Part shown: positions 32,864 to 41,145 of the stretch, piece after piece | Layout: every line of letters starts with the position of its first letter | Numbering within the stretch: the stretch's first letter is position 1 | Assembly: GCA_965199805.1 (NCBI GenBank) | Contig: CBDATO010000001.1 | Coordinates: 3,286,001 to 3,350,000, forward strand | DNA length: 64,000 nt | Source: DATAZK01 sp965199805 | Lineage (GTDB): Bacteria; Actinomycetota; Actinomycetes; Frankiales; Frankiaceae | Reading direction: 5' to 3' | Made by a program: the position numbers and the translations under genes | Notes under the pieces: model-generated | Databases searched by the model: none | Told to the model about the DNA's origin: nothing | The model's input: only the letters and a program-made list of their open reading frames with translations

Positions 32864-33742
32864 TCAGCGACCGAGTGACTCGGCGACGCGTCCGAGCGCG
32901 GCGAGGTGGTCGTCGACGGTCGCGAGGCCAGCGCCCATGGTGTTGATCGACACGTGCGTGGCGCCGGCGTCGGCCCAGTCGGCGACGGACTTGGCGACCG
33001 CGTCCGGATCACCCTTGAAGCTGACGCGGCTCTCCATGGGGAGGGGAGTGGTGCGTCCGGCCTTCCGGGCTGCGGTCTCGATGATGCGCAGCGCGTCTGA
33101 CAGCTCGGGGCCGATCGGCACCTGAGGGAACCAACCGTCGGCAAGCCGGCCGATGCGTTCGTACGCCTTGGGTGACTGCCCGCCGAACCAGAGCGGGATG
33201 GGCTGCTGGCGGGGGAGCGGACTGAGGCCGGCCGCCTCGACGCGCTCGTACTCGCCGTCGAAGTCGACGCGGCGCTTGGTCCACAGCTCGCGGAGCAGCG
33301 CGATCTGCTCTTCGCTGCGCCGGCCGCGGTTGGTGAAGTCCTTGCCGAGGCTGTCGTACTCGACGCGGTTCCACCCGATGCCGACGCCGAGCCGGAAGCG
33401 TCCGTCGGTCAGCAGGTCGACCTCGGCGGCCTGCTTGGCGACGAGCGCGGTCTGGCGCTGCGGAAGAATGATGATGCCGGTGACCAGCTCGAGCTGGCTG
33501 AGCGCGGCCAGGTAGCCGAAGAAGACGAACGGCTCGCGGAACGTCGTATCGATGTCGTACGGACCCGTCCACGGTGCGTGTGCCTCTGGGTCGGCACCGA
33601 CCACGTGGTCGTACGCGAGCACGTGCCGGTAGCCGAGCCGCTCGACCTCCTGCACCCAGGTTCGCAGGGCCCCGGTGTCGCGGCTGAGCTCGGTCTGCGG
33701 GAAGACGACGCCGACTCGCGGGCCGGTCTGTGCATTTGTCAC
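32864..33742 (-). CDS. LLM-class F420-dependent oxidoreductase
   Basis: A 292-residue luciferase-like TIM-barrel oxidoreductase. Typical segments are VGVVFPQTELSRD, LGYRHVLAYDHVVG, FREPFVFFGYLAALSQLELV, the LGVGIGWNRVEYDSLG active-site strand, and PIPLWFGGQSPKAYERIGRL. It probably uses reduced F420 (or FMNH2) for hydride transfer. It is a single gene between a broken TetR and an NAD-epimerase, and the start codon at 33742 needs no adjustment. The substrate is unknown. Confidence 0.88.
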   Translation of the reverse strand: MTNAQTGPRVGVVFPQTELSRDTGALRTWVQEVERLGYRHVLAYDHVVGADPEAHAPWTGPYDIDTTFREPFVFFGYLAALSQLELVTGIIILPQRQTALVAKQAAEVDLLTDGRFRLGVGIGWNRVEYDSLGKDFTNRGRRSEEQIALLRELWTKRRVDFDGEYERVEAAGLSPLPRQQPIPLWFGGQSPKAYERIGRLADGWFPQVPIGPELSDALRIIETAARKAGRTTPLPMESRVSFKGDPDAVAKSVADWADAGATHVSINTMGAGLATVDDHLAALGRVAESLGR

Positions 33743-33853
33743 GTAGCTGCCGAACCCCGCCGAACCACGCGGGCATTCCGCACCGCGACGTCAGCGGAGG
33801 CCGTTGGCAAGTTCCTCTAGCGCCGCGGTGAGATCGACAGCAGGTGCCCAACC

Positions 33854-34681
33854 CTAGCCGTGAGCGCGATCAGCGAGCAGCTGGCCGGTCCACGCTTCGG
33901 CCTCGTCCCAGATCGGCGTGCCGCCGACCGCGCGGGTGACGGTCTCGTAGTACTCGCGGACGGTGGCTGGGCCGGCGGCGACGTTCGCCGGCGTGCACCC
34001 ACCTGCGACCGGTCCGGTCGCAGGGTCGGTCGAGGTGGCAATGCGACCGGTCGCGACGTCGGCGGCGAAGGCGACCAGGTCGTCAACGTGCACCCAGGCG
34101 AACGTCTGCTGCGGGACGGCATGCCGAGCGTCGGGCTTGTCGCGCATCTCCGCGGGCCGAAGCGTATTCCAGACCGAGCTCTCACCGGCGCCGAGGATGG
34201 CTGGGGGCCGCAGCAGCACGCGGGTCAGCCCGTCGATGGTCCCGATGGCGAGGTCGGCGTCGCGTTTGGTGACGGAGTAGGGGCCGGCGTCCTCTCCGAC
34301 CAGCGCAGAGGTCTCGTCGACGTCTCCGACGTGGGGCGACCGGTCGTAGACGGCGGCGGTAGACACGTGAACGAAGCGCTGAACCCCCGCCTGGGCGGCG
34401 GCGTGGGCAAAGGTCGTCGTGCCCTCGACGCCGATGCGGCGCTGCGTCTCTTCGTCGCTGCCCATCGGGTGGACTGTGGTGACCGCTGCGTCAGCACCGA
34501 CGAGCACCGTGGCAGCGAAGTCCGCGTCGGTGAAGTCGCCGACGTGTTCCTCGACGCCTGTGACGACCGGGGCCGCACCCGGCCGGCGTACGACCGCCCT
34601 GACGTCGGCGCCACGCTCGGCCAGCGCGCTACAGAGACGGGACCCAACCAGACCATTTGCTCCGGTCACTACGACAATCAC
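33854..34681 (-). CDS. NAD-dependent epimerase/dehydratase
   Basis: A 275-residue extended SDR. The GTG at 34681 begins VIVVVTGANGLVGSRLCSAL, placing the Gly-x2-Gly-x2-Gly motif at residues 7-13 as usual. Further features are GVQRFVHVSTAAVYD, the catalytic PYSVTKRDAD (Tyr-x3-Lys) and a C-terminal substrate-binding region. The open frame extends upstream to 34747 but would overlap the HNH gene and add no homology. The substrate is unknown, probably a nucleoside-diphosphate sugar or a small ketone. Confidence 0.8.
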   Translation of the reverse strand: MIVVVTGANGLVGSRLCSALAERGADVRAVVRRPGAAPVVTGVEEHVGDFTDADFAATVLVGADAAVTTVHPMGSDEETQRRIGVEGTTTFAHAAAQAGVQRFVHVSTAAVYDRSPHVGDVDETSALVGEDAGPYSVTKRDADLAIGTIDGLTRVLLRPPAILGAGESSVWNTLRPAEMRDKPDARHAVPQQTFAWVHVDDLVAFAADVATGRIATSTDPATGPVAGGCTPANVAAGPATVREYYETVTRAVGGTPIWDEAEAWTGQLLADRAHG

Positions 34682-34721
34682 AGAGCAAGCTTTGCACGGG
34701 CTGCGGCGGAGTGTCGTTGAC

Positions 34722-35285
34722 TCATCGCGGCGAGCGCTGGCCGGCAATGGCCCGCTCGCGGTGACCGGCCCGTTGCGCTCGTGGCGCCGGACTCAACGGC
34801 GATAGGCGATGCACCATTGGGCTCATCCCGGACGGAATGTAGCGCTCTCGGCGGCGCTCGAGCCGCCTAATCTCCCACTTCCAGGGGATGCGCGCGTGCT
34901 TGGCCTTGTTGTGGCCGCGGCATGGCGCTTGGCCGTTGGTCAAGATGGTTCGTCCGCCGCGGCTCCAGGGGTGAATGTGATCGGCCTCGAGCGACCCCGT
35001 CCTGCGGCAGCGTCCGAAGAGGAACGCGTGGTGCTCACAGCGCCCACCGGCCCTACGCAGGATGACCGCCTTGTCGGATCTCTTGAAGCTGCGGATCGGG
35101 TCGCGGTCGATGCGCCGCCACCAGGCGACGCGAAGCCTTGTGAAAGACGAAAAGGCAATTAGCGCGAGGAACGCCGATATGAGGGCGGGGTGCGCCGTCC
35201 ACGCTTGAGCGACGGCTTGCATCACGTTGTGCCAGATCGAGGCCGCCGAGGGTGGCGCGGGTAACGGCGCTGGGGACGGGGTCAT
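34722..35285 (-). CDS. HNH endonuclease with N-terminal membrane helix
   Basis: A 187-residue protein. A hydrophobic stretch (PALISAFLALIAFSSF, residues about 33-48) is followed by basic residues, so it may be membrane-anchored with the nuclease inside. The HNH core (about 75-135) reads RRAGGRCEHHAFLFGRC, LEADHIHPWSRGG (first histidines), TNGQAPCRGHNKAKH; cysteines could bind zinc. It lies just left of the tRNA-Gly remnant, outside the integrated element. GGTAAC occurs twice directly upstream of the ATG. Phage or mobile-element defence is possible but unproven. Confidence 0.75.
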   Translation of the reverse strand: MTPSPAPLPAPPSAASIWHNVMQAVAQAWTAHPALISAFLALIAFSSFTRLRVAWWRRIDRDPIRSFKRSDKAVILRRAGGRCEHHAFLFGRCRRTGSLEADHIHPWSRGGRTILTNGQAPCRGHNKAKHARIPWKWEIRRLERRRERYIPSGMSPMVHRLSPLSPAPRAQRAGHRERAIAGQRSPR

Positions 35286-36047
35286 ATGTTACCTCAGTTA
35301 CCGAAACGAATGTCTCTGCCGCTCGCGCTGACGGTGTCAACGGTGTCGGACGTCCAGCAGCCTGAGTTGAGTCCTCCGGGCAGAAGCGGCCCTACGGGGC
35401 GATCGCCGCGCGCGAATATCGGCCGTTTCGCCTAGCCGGCATCCGGCTCTGTTGACCCATTCGGCACTGGGGGCGCGCGCAGCCGCTTTGTTGGAGCGGG
35501 TGACCGGGACCGAACCGGCATGGCCAGCTTGGAAGGCGGGTTCTGCCCAGGTCACGACGTATTTGGCTAGTTCAGGTTGGCACGATGGCGGCATGATGGC
35601 CAGCCGGGTTGATCTGCTTGAACGCCGGCGATTGGGCCCTCCGGGACCGCCGGACGAGGGGGGCTCCGCGAGGGAGATCAGGGCTCGGTCACTGATCTTT
35701 AGGTAGACGAGTGGCGGGCCGCACCGAAGCCGGCTAATCGATAGGGCGAAGTGCCGACCCTGCTGCACCCCTGCAAAATTCTGAATCACAGCCTGGCATC
35801 CGAGAACTGTGCGGGCCTACGAAGCGCCACTTAAGTGCCGCTATTGCGCGCATCAGTTGGGTCGACCCTTGGGCAGCAGCGCTGATCGCGGCAGGTGGAT
35901 GTAAGCCATTGCCGTGTAGCGCGCGTTACAGGCGTCGGCCGGCATCGCCGTCGACGAACGAGATCCGGCGTTACTGCTTAGCCGTGCGGTGTTGGTTCTA
36001 CGGGCCATCAGCGGCCGGCCGTGACGAAAGGCGGATCGGCCGGCTTC
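35286..36047. other. Non-coding stretch holding the left attachment repeat
   Basis: No convincing gene is seen in these 760 bases. The open frames that cross it read through the tRNA-derived repeat at 35493-35537 or are antisense with no domain pattern. It marks the left edge of the integrated element. Confidence 0.6.
35493..35537 (-). repeat. Left attachment repeat: displaced 3' half of tRNA-Gly
   Basis: These 45 bases match 47362-47406 at 44 positions (C at 35510 versus T at 47379). They cover the tRNA from the anticodon loop to two bases past its 3' end. Past 35537 the similarity to the tRNA stops, so this is the displaced half left by integration rather than a second tRNA gene. Confidence 0.85.
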
Positions 36048-37073
36048 CTACGCCGTGTCCGGCTTCCGGACGCCCAGCCCTTTCAGAGTTGCCATCACGG
36101 TGGAGACCGCCTCCTTCTTAAAGCCGTCCTCGATCACCCGCAACCGGTGTGGGATCGGCTCGTTGCCGGCTCCGAACTTGTCGAACGTGCCATCCTCCCG
36201 CCGGCCCTCCGCTGGGAGGACCTCCAGCACACCGAACTTCTCGAGCAGTTTGTGGGTCGCATAGGCATCGGGCGACAGGCCGTACCGCCGTATGCGGCTG
36301 GCGCCGTCGATGGCCACCACCCCGTCGCTCGGCCAGGGCGTAATTTCACAACGGCAAGCACTCAGCGCCAGCAGCATGGCGATTTCGGAGTCGCTGAGGG
36401 CGATGTGCCAGCCGCGCGTGAAGAACTCGACGGGCAGCGCGAACAGGTCCTCGCCCACTGTCGGGACGACGTACGCGACCTTGCTGGCGCGGTCCAGCCT
36501 GCCCGTCTCGTCGAGCATGCGGAAGTGCTCAAACCGGCCCTTCACTTCGGTGGCGCGCGGGAAGTCGAGCAGCCCCACTTCCCCGGAGGCCAGCCGACCA
36601 AGGGTGCCCGCGAGCTGCCGCACACGGTTGTCCTCCACCGTTACCCAGGTGAGGCGGCCCGTGGTCTTCCTCAGCGTCGCCGGCGCGGCGACGAGGTCGG
36701 CCCAAGGGGTCAGGCCGGAGTTGTCGGAACTGCGCGGCAGTACCAGCCGCGTCCTGCCCGGCGCCTTCCCCGGTGCCGTCGTAGCTTGGGCGACGAAGAG
36801 GCAGGTGAGGTGCATCTCAAGCGCCGATCCGTTGGCCGAGAGCAACCGGGTCGCAGGCGGTCGCAGGTCGCGCGGCGGCAACTTCCGGTCAGAGTAGGGC
36901 CCCTCGAGCGGCTCCTGGCGCCTGGCATACCCGCGCCGGATCCGGATCCTCTTGGGCTGCCGGGCGCCCTGCCACTCGGCCTGAAGCGCGTCAGTGACCT
37001 TCGTATGCAGCCCGAGCGACTGGAGCCCGCGCAAGCGCTCGACGCGCGACCATCGAGCCTCATCGTCGGTCAT
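36048..37073 (-). CDS. Hypothetical protein with winged-helix-like C-terminus
   Basis: About 341 residues, first gene inside the left repeat. No catalytic motif is seen. Residues about 230-300 contain LSDSEIAMLLALSACRC, GASRIRRYGLSPDAYATHKL and LEKFGVLEVLPAEG, which has the helix-helix-wing rhythm of a winged HTH. The middle region (RLTWVTVEDNRVRQLAGTLG) is mixed alpha/beta. The ATG at 37073 has AAGGA abutting it; a GTG at 37106 with GAGG 11 bases upstream is equally possible. A replication, plasmid-control or regulatory role would fit an integrated element but is unproven. Confidence 0.6.
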   Translation of the reverse strand: MTDDEARWSRVERLRGLQSLGLHTKVTDALQAEWQGARQPKRIRIRRGYARRQEPLEGPYSDRKLPPRDLRPPATRLLSANGSALEMHLTCLFVAQATTAPGKAPGRTRLVLPRSSDNSGLTPWADLVAAPATLRKTTGRLTWVTVEDNRVRQLAGTLGRLASGEVGLLDFPRATEVKGRFEHFRMLDETGRLDRASKVAYVVPTVGEDLFALPVEFFTRGWHIALSDSEIAMLLALSACRCEITPWPSDGVVAIDGASRIRRYGLSPDAYATHKLLEKFGVLEVLPAEGRREDGTFDKFGAGNEPIPHRLRVIEDGFKKEAVSTVMATLKGLGVRKPDTA

Positions 37074-37266
37074 CCTTGGCCGGCGGGCCGCCTTCTCCTG
37101 CACTTGCGACTGAGCCTCTATTCCTGTCCTTAGCCCTGTTGATCTCCGTAGATCCCGCAGCGAGGCGGACAGGTTTGCCCGCAAGAGAACCGTACTACTG
37201 ATACCCCGACCAAGGCTCAAGCTTGGTGTAGGCGGCCTCACCGGGGCCGGGGTGAGGGAGCGCGAA

Positions 37267-37515
37267 ATGCAGGACTGGATCAAGAACGCGGGCAACGTCA
37301 CCGCGCTGGGCGTGACTGGGCTGGGCGTCGCAGTGGGCGCCGTGGTCGTCGCCTTCGTGCTGGTGGCGCTGACTTCGATCTTCTTGGGCGATGTTCGGCG
37401 CACCGCCGCGATGCAGGTGCTGGACCGGTTGCTCCTGCTGGTGGCCACGCTGCGCGGTGGCGTGGTGAAGTCGCCGAGCGCGTCGCCCCCGTCGGCGGCC
37501 GGCGGCGATCCCTGA
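37267..37515 (+). CDS. Small single-helix membrane protein
   Basis: An 82-residue protein: amphipathic start MQDWIKNAGNVTALG, one long membrane helix (VAVGAVVVAFVLVALTSIF, residues about 22-40), then a basic and Ser/Pro/Ala-rich tail. ATG 37267 has GGGAG six bases upstream, better than GTG 37252. It is divergent from the hypothetical gene to its left. The size and single helix suit a phage-type small membrane protein or a toxin-like peptide; function is unknown. Confidence 0.5.
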   Translation: MQDWIKNAGNVTALGVTGLGVAVGAVVVAFVLVALTSIFLGDVRRTAAMQVLDRLLLLVATLRGGVVKSPSASPPSAAGGDP

Positions 37516-38022
37516 CGGTCCTCCGATGTCGACCCCGCCGTCTCATAAGCAGCGGACCGATTGCGCTGTCGCCGGCGGCGCGGTCGGCGGCGCGGTCGAC
37601 GGCGCGGCTGACCGCCGGCGGTGGGGGACCAGTACCACCTTGCCGTCGCGGCCATTAACGCGTACGCCGCGGCTGTGTTTCCTACCGATGTGGTCGAGGC
37701 TGAACTCCGGTGGCCTCGACCACCCTGAGCCAGGCCGAGCGAGCAACGAGGGCAAAGTATTCGGGTTCGAGGAGGAACGGGCGGCGGTCAGCCGAGTGCG
37801 TGACCGCCGACCGTCTGGCGTGCGAGACTTCGACGTCGGTATCTACGTGCCGCGCACCAGCCACTCTTCACCCCTGCGTTCTTCCTCAGCCTGCATCAGC
37901 CGCAGGACGTGTGACGCCAATACCCTCGTCGCGGCATGAGCGGATGTTGGTAACCGCGGCCCGTGCAGTTGCGTCCAGTGCGGTCGGTGGCTCCCCACGC
38001 GAGCGGCCTCGATCGACGTCGG
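37516..38022. other. Non-coding stretch with a short tandem repeat
   Basis: No reliable gene is seen in these 507 bases; overlapping open frames on both strands lack domain patterns and start sites. The only structure is an imperfect 12-bp tandem repeat at 37574-37609. Confidence 0.5.
37574..37609. repeat. Imperfect 12-bp tandem repeat, three units
   Basis: Units are GGCGGCGCGGTC twice, then GACGGCGCGGCT. It lies in the gap between the small membrane protein and the Abi_C gene. It is very GC-rich and no function is evident. Confidence 0.6.
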
Positions 38023-38841
38023 CTACAGCTCGTCGAGCAGTGCACCAGCGATGAGAGCCGTCGCGCGCGCGACAAGCCGGGCTTCGGACGGCTGTAAGAC
38101 CCTGCCGGGCTGGCTCGGCCGTCCATGGCCGCTGCCGGCTTGGTTGCGAAGACGATTGACCGCAACGCCCAGTAGGAACAGGCACTGCTGAACCTGCCGA
38201 TGCGGGTCGCTGTTGAGCTGTGTCTGAGGCGCCACCGCAAAACCGACCGCCGTGAACGCTCCGGCCAACGTGACAGGAAAGCTACCCGCGTTCCCGCCGA
38301 CGGGGTAGCTACCGGTCTGCTCCTTTAGCACGTGCCGGGCTGCGGCTTGATCGAGTTCCTTACCGCTCCCGATTTGAAGCGGCGCATCATCCGGATTCAG
38401 GTTGATCCGGTTGACGTAGCTTTGCAGCGCCTCAGTCAGCTCGGTGCCCGCCAAGTTGTCGATCACAGTCGGGCGGAGGGCACCGTTCGGGTCCAACGTG
38501 AAGCCGATCAACGCGAAGGCGTCAGCGAGCCGGCCGATTTTCTGATGGCCCGCGTAGCTGTCGAGGGCAGGACTAAATGCGCCATCCGCGCGCAGTAGCG
38601 AGACGACCTGCTGCGCCAGCCTCAGCCCGGCAGCCGGGTCGTGATCGGTGGCGTGCACGAGGACTTGACGAATGCGTTTCGTCTTCCCGAATGGCGTGCC
38701 CTGCCCGGTGCGTCCGCCGGGCGCGGGATCACCTCCAGCCAACCCAGCACGGGCAATGGCCTGGTCGAGCTGATCGTGGGAGGGGCCGTCGCCGCCTTCG
38801 AAGAAGTCGCCGAGCACCGCGCCGAGTTCCACCAGGTCCAT
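38023..38841 (-). CDS. Abi_C (abortive infection C-terminal domain) family protein
   Basis: A 272-residue protein. The C-terminal half matches the Abi_C pattern: QIGSGKELDQAAARHVLKEQ, then LFLLGVAVNRLRNQAGSGHG followed by RP, then PSEARLVARATALIAGALLD. The GSGKE and GSGHGR motifs are the family's core, the second resembling a HEPN-like R-x4-6-H site seen in RNases. The N-terminal 110 residues are helical and have no assignment. ATG 38841 has AGGGGAA eight bases upstream. Phage-triggered growth arrest is the family expectation; activity here is inference. Confidence 0.75.
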   Translation of the reverse strand: MDLVELGAVLGDFFEGGDGPSHDQLDQAIARAGLAGGDPAPGGRTGQGTPFGKTKRIRQVLVHATDHDPAAGLRLAQQVVSLLRADGAFSPALDSYAGHQKIGRLADAFALIGFTLDPNGALRPTVIDNLAGTELTEALQSYVNRINLNPDDAPLQIGSGKELDQAAARHVLKEQTGSYPVGGNAGSFPVTLAGAFTAVGFAVAPQTQLNSDPHRQVQQCLFLLGVAVNRLRNQAGSGHGRPSQPGRVLQPSEARLVARATALIAGALLDEL

Positions 38842-39018
38842 GACGTCGTTCCCCTGTCTACTGACGTGCGCAGCACGGTAGCCGTAGGACTCAACGGCTA
38901 CGGAGGCACAGCAGCGCACATTGCCCTACCGATCATTGCCGAACGGGCGGTATCGGATGCGGACGTACGGGGACGGCAGGTCGTGACCTCCCCGAGGCTT
39001 CGCGAAGGCGAGACGATT

Positions 39019-39095
39019 GGTCGCGGGTCGCGGGTCGCGGGTCGCGGGTCGCGGGTCGCGGGTCGCGGGTCGCGGGTCGCGGGTCGCGGGTCGCG
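39019..39095. repeat. (GGTCGCG)11 heptamer tandem repeat
   Basis: Eleven perfect, uninterrupted copies of GGTCGCG fill 77 bases, in the gap between the 5' side of the Abi_C gene (starts 38841, leftward) and the 3' end of the XRE-ImmA gene. Seven is not a codon multiple, so this is a non-coding simple repeat prone to slippage. It has no spacers and is not a CRISPR. Confidence 0.95.
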
Positions 39096-39137
39096 AACCG
39101 GGGACGCACTCGACTGGTCGGCCGGTGCATCTCTGTC

Positions 39138-40307
39138 CTACGACAGGCGCAGCCGCCGGTTCTCACTCGCGCAGGCGAGGACCTCCGCGATGATCTCGAC
39201 GGGGAGCCCGGCTTCTGATGCGATGTCGTCGGTCGTGACGCCGTGCTGTTCGAGCAGGGCTGCGGAGCGGCCGAGCATGCTGGGGCGTTCCGCAGCGCCG
39301 AGCGATGCCGGTTCGCCAGAGTTCCAGCCGTTCCGGTTGTAGTGGACCATCGCGGTGCGCATCGTGCTCTCGCCCCAGACGCCTAGGCGGCCGGCGGTGT
39401 AGGCGAGGCTCTTGAGACTGACGCCGTACCGGAGCTTCAGCTCAGCGAGCACGCTCCAATCGGCTCGTCTGGGGAGCAGCTCAACCAGCTGCTCGGGTGG
39501 GGCGAGCAAGCACGACGCGAACAAGTGCGCCTGGCGTTCCACGATGCGACTACCGGGCTCGCGGTCCTGATGCATCACGAGGTGGCCGAGCTCGTGCGCG
39601 GCGTCGAACCGGGACCGGGCCGCGTCGGCCTTTGTCGGAGACAGCACCATCAGTGGTCTGCTTGAGTACCAGTGGCTGAACGCGTCGACTCGGTTCGCGA
39701 GCCTCATGCTGGCGACGGCAGTGACGACACCGCGGCTCTCGACGAGCCGGACGACGTGCCCAATGGGACCGTCGCCAAGACCCAGCGCCGCTCGTGCCGC
39801 GGCTGCAGCCTGCTCGACCTCGGCGTCGCCGGCGTCGGCGGCGACGGCGATGTCGGGCAGGTTGAGCGTGGGCAGTTCGACCCAGCGACTGACGCCCTCT
39901 GCGACGGCCCAGACGAGCTCCCCGAAGGCGAGCGCTTGGTCCCGTTCGGCCTGCGTCGTCGCGCGCAGGCTCCGGAAGTGCGCCGCGGCCGGGTCGTGCA
40001 CCGCCTGCCGGCGGTGCCGGGCGAAGAACTCGACCGGGACCTCCAGCGCAAGGCTGAGCTTGAACAGGGTCTCGGCTGACGGGCTCGTCGCGCCGGACTC
40101 CCACTGGCCCACGGCCGTCGGTGTCACTCCGACGGCGGTGGCGATTTCGTTCTTGCGCTTCCTGGCCATTAGCCGTGCGAGCCGGAGCCGCTCCGGGGAG
40201 AACGTGAGCCGGACCGACTCCAGTCGCGACGCGGGGGTGACACCGTCAGCGTCGCGTCCTCCTTCGACGCTCCGCAGAAGTGTCGGCCGGTCACCCGGCC
40301 CCGTCAT
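39138..40307 (-). CDS. XRE regulator fused to ImmA/IrrE metallopeptidase
   Basis: A 389-residue fusion. The HTH is at residues about 38-90 (LMARKRKNEIATAVGVTPTA, then VGQWESGATSPSAETLFKLS). A ZBD-like linker follows, then the M78 peptidase domain with the zinc motif FDAAHELGHLVMH (H-E-x2-H near residue 243) and the supporting downstream RIVERQAHLFASCLLAP. ImmA-type proteases cleave repressors or antitoxins to trigger element induction or toxin release. The ATG overlaps the upstream unknown gene's stop (ATGA), so both are co-translated and face the Gabija-like genes. Confidence 0.85.
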   Translation of the reverse strand: MTGPGDRPTLLRSVEGGRDADGVTPASRLESVRLTFSPERLRLARLMARKRKNEIATAVGVTPTAVGQWESGATSPSAETLFKLSLALEVPVEFFARHRRQAVHDPAAAHFRSLRATTQAERDQALAFGELVWAVAEGVSRWVELPTLNLPDIAVAADAGDAEVEQAAAAARAALGLGDGPIGHVVRLVESRGVVTAVASMRLANRVDAFSHWYSSRPLMVLSPTKADAARSRFDAAHELGHLVMHQDREPGSRIVERQAHLFASCLLAPPEQLVELLPRRADWSVLAELKLRYGVSLKSLAYTAGRLGVWGESTMRTAMVHYNRNGWNSGEPASLGAAERPSMLGRSAALLEQHGVTTDDIASEAGLPVEIIAEVLACASENRRLRLS

Positions 40308-41029
40308 GCGCCCGGCGCTGACCCGGACGCGCTGCCCCGCACCGAGCCGGGCTCGTCCAAGGGACGCATCTTGATCTCGTAGGAGGCGGGCTTCCCGTCT
40401 CGGAAGGTCGGCGACGCAGGCGGTTTCTCCGGCACACCCTGTTGGCCTGCGCCCTGAATGACGGCCCGGTACTCGCGCAGCTCGAGCCACGCGTTGCCGC
40501 CGCGCGTGTTGTCTCTGGGGAATCCGAACCACATGCGGGGGTTCCGACCCGCAGCGTCGGCCCAGTGGACGATCACGACGTGCCGCGGCTTGAGGGCGTT
40601 CTCCTCGTCGTCGAACCCTGCCTCGGCCATCGCCTCGTCAAGCGACGGCTGGGATTGCCACTCGCCGGCTACGGCACTGTTCGACTCGGCCAGCTCGAGC
40701 TTCCGTAGGCTCCCGTTCCACCGGATCGCGTTTGGGTCGCAGCTCGCCAGGCCGTAGACGCCGATGACCCACTCGCCGACCCGGATCTCGAAGCTGTGGT
40801 TAGGCCGGGCGACCGTGACGCCCTCGACCCCTTCGAACGCTGCGTCGAGCAGGTTGGCCACGTTGCGGAACGTCGTAAAGCCGCACGCCATCGCGTCGTC
40901 GCCGAGCTTGCTTTCGAACCTGTCGGCGTTTCGTCTGCGGGTCTCACCGGCGACGTTCCATACCGACCTGAGGAGTTCAACCGGCTCGGCTGCGTCTTCG
41001 AACTCACTCAGGCCCCAGTCCAGCTGCAT
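40304..41029 (-). CDS. Unknown protein coupled to the XRE-ImmA gene
   Basis: A 241-residue protein with no recognised domain. The N-terminal half is charged and helical (LSEFEDAAEPVELLRSVWNV). The centre has EIRVGEWVIGVYGLASCDPN and AIRWNGSLRKLEL. The C-terminal part has HVVIVHWADAAGRNPRMWFG followed by FPRDNT, an alpha/beta pattern, and then a Pro/Gly/Ser tail. It is the first gene of the XRE-ImmA operon, where toxins or repressor targets often lie. It is divergent from the OLD nuclease gene across 116 bp. It could be a substrate, partner or toxin; this is inference from position. Confidence 0.6.
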   Translation of the reverse strand: MQLDWGLSEFEDAAEPVELLRSVWNVAGETRRRNADRFESKLGDDAMACGFTTFRNVANLLDAAFEGVEGVTVARPNHSFEIRVGEWVIGVYGLASCDPNAIRWNGSLRKLELAESNSAVAGEWQSQPSLDEAMAEAGFDDEENALKPRHVVIVHWADAAGRNPRMWFGFPRDNTRGGNAWLELREYRAVIQGAGQQGVPEKPPASPTFRDGKPASYEIKMRPLDEPGSVRGSASGSAPGA

Positions 41030-41145
41030 GCCGATACGATAGCCACAACGTCGGTACAGTGCATGGAACTGAAGTCGCATCCGCACCTGCGTGTCGGACC
41101 GCCATCAGTTACGCCCGTCTAGCCCATCGACGAAATGGCCCACGG

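Noticed and set aside
32821..33125. C-terminal extension of TetR copy 2
   Set aside because: The extension is antisense to the LLM oxidoreductase and exists only because of a frameshift; copy 1 ends where the shifted frame ends.
35493..35537. A second tRNA-Gly gene
   Set aside because: Only the 3' half is present; no D-arm or 5' acceptor strand follows, so it is an attachment repeat.
35337..35789. Open frame across the left attachment repeat
   Set aside because: Its middle is translated tRNA sequence (EPAWPAWKAG-type peptide on the other strand), and it has no domain or ribosome-binding site; such frames arise from reading through tRNA genes.
35909..36121. Small plus-strand gene left of the hypothetical protein
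   Set aside because: Arg/Pro-rich composition typical of a high-GC shadow frame, overlapping the end of a better-supported minus-strand gene.
37526..38054. Plus-strand small genes between the membrane protein and Abi_C genes
   Set aside because: No start signal or domain; composition is arbitrary and overlapping frames are equally open.
39019..39095. CRISPR array
   Set aside because: Units are contiguous 7-mers with no spacers and no cas genes; it is a simple tandem repeat.
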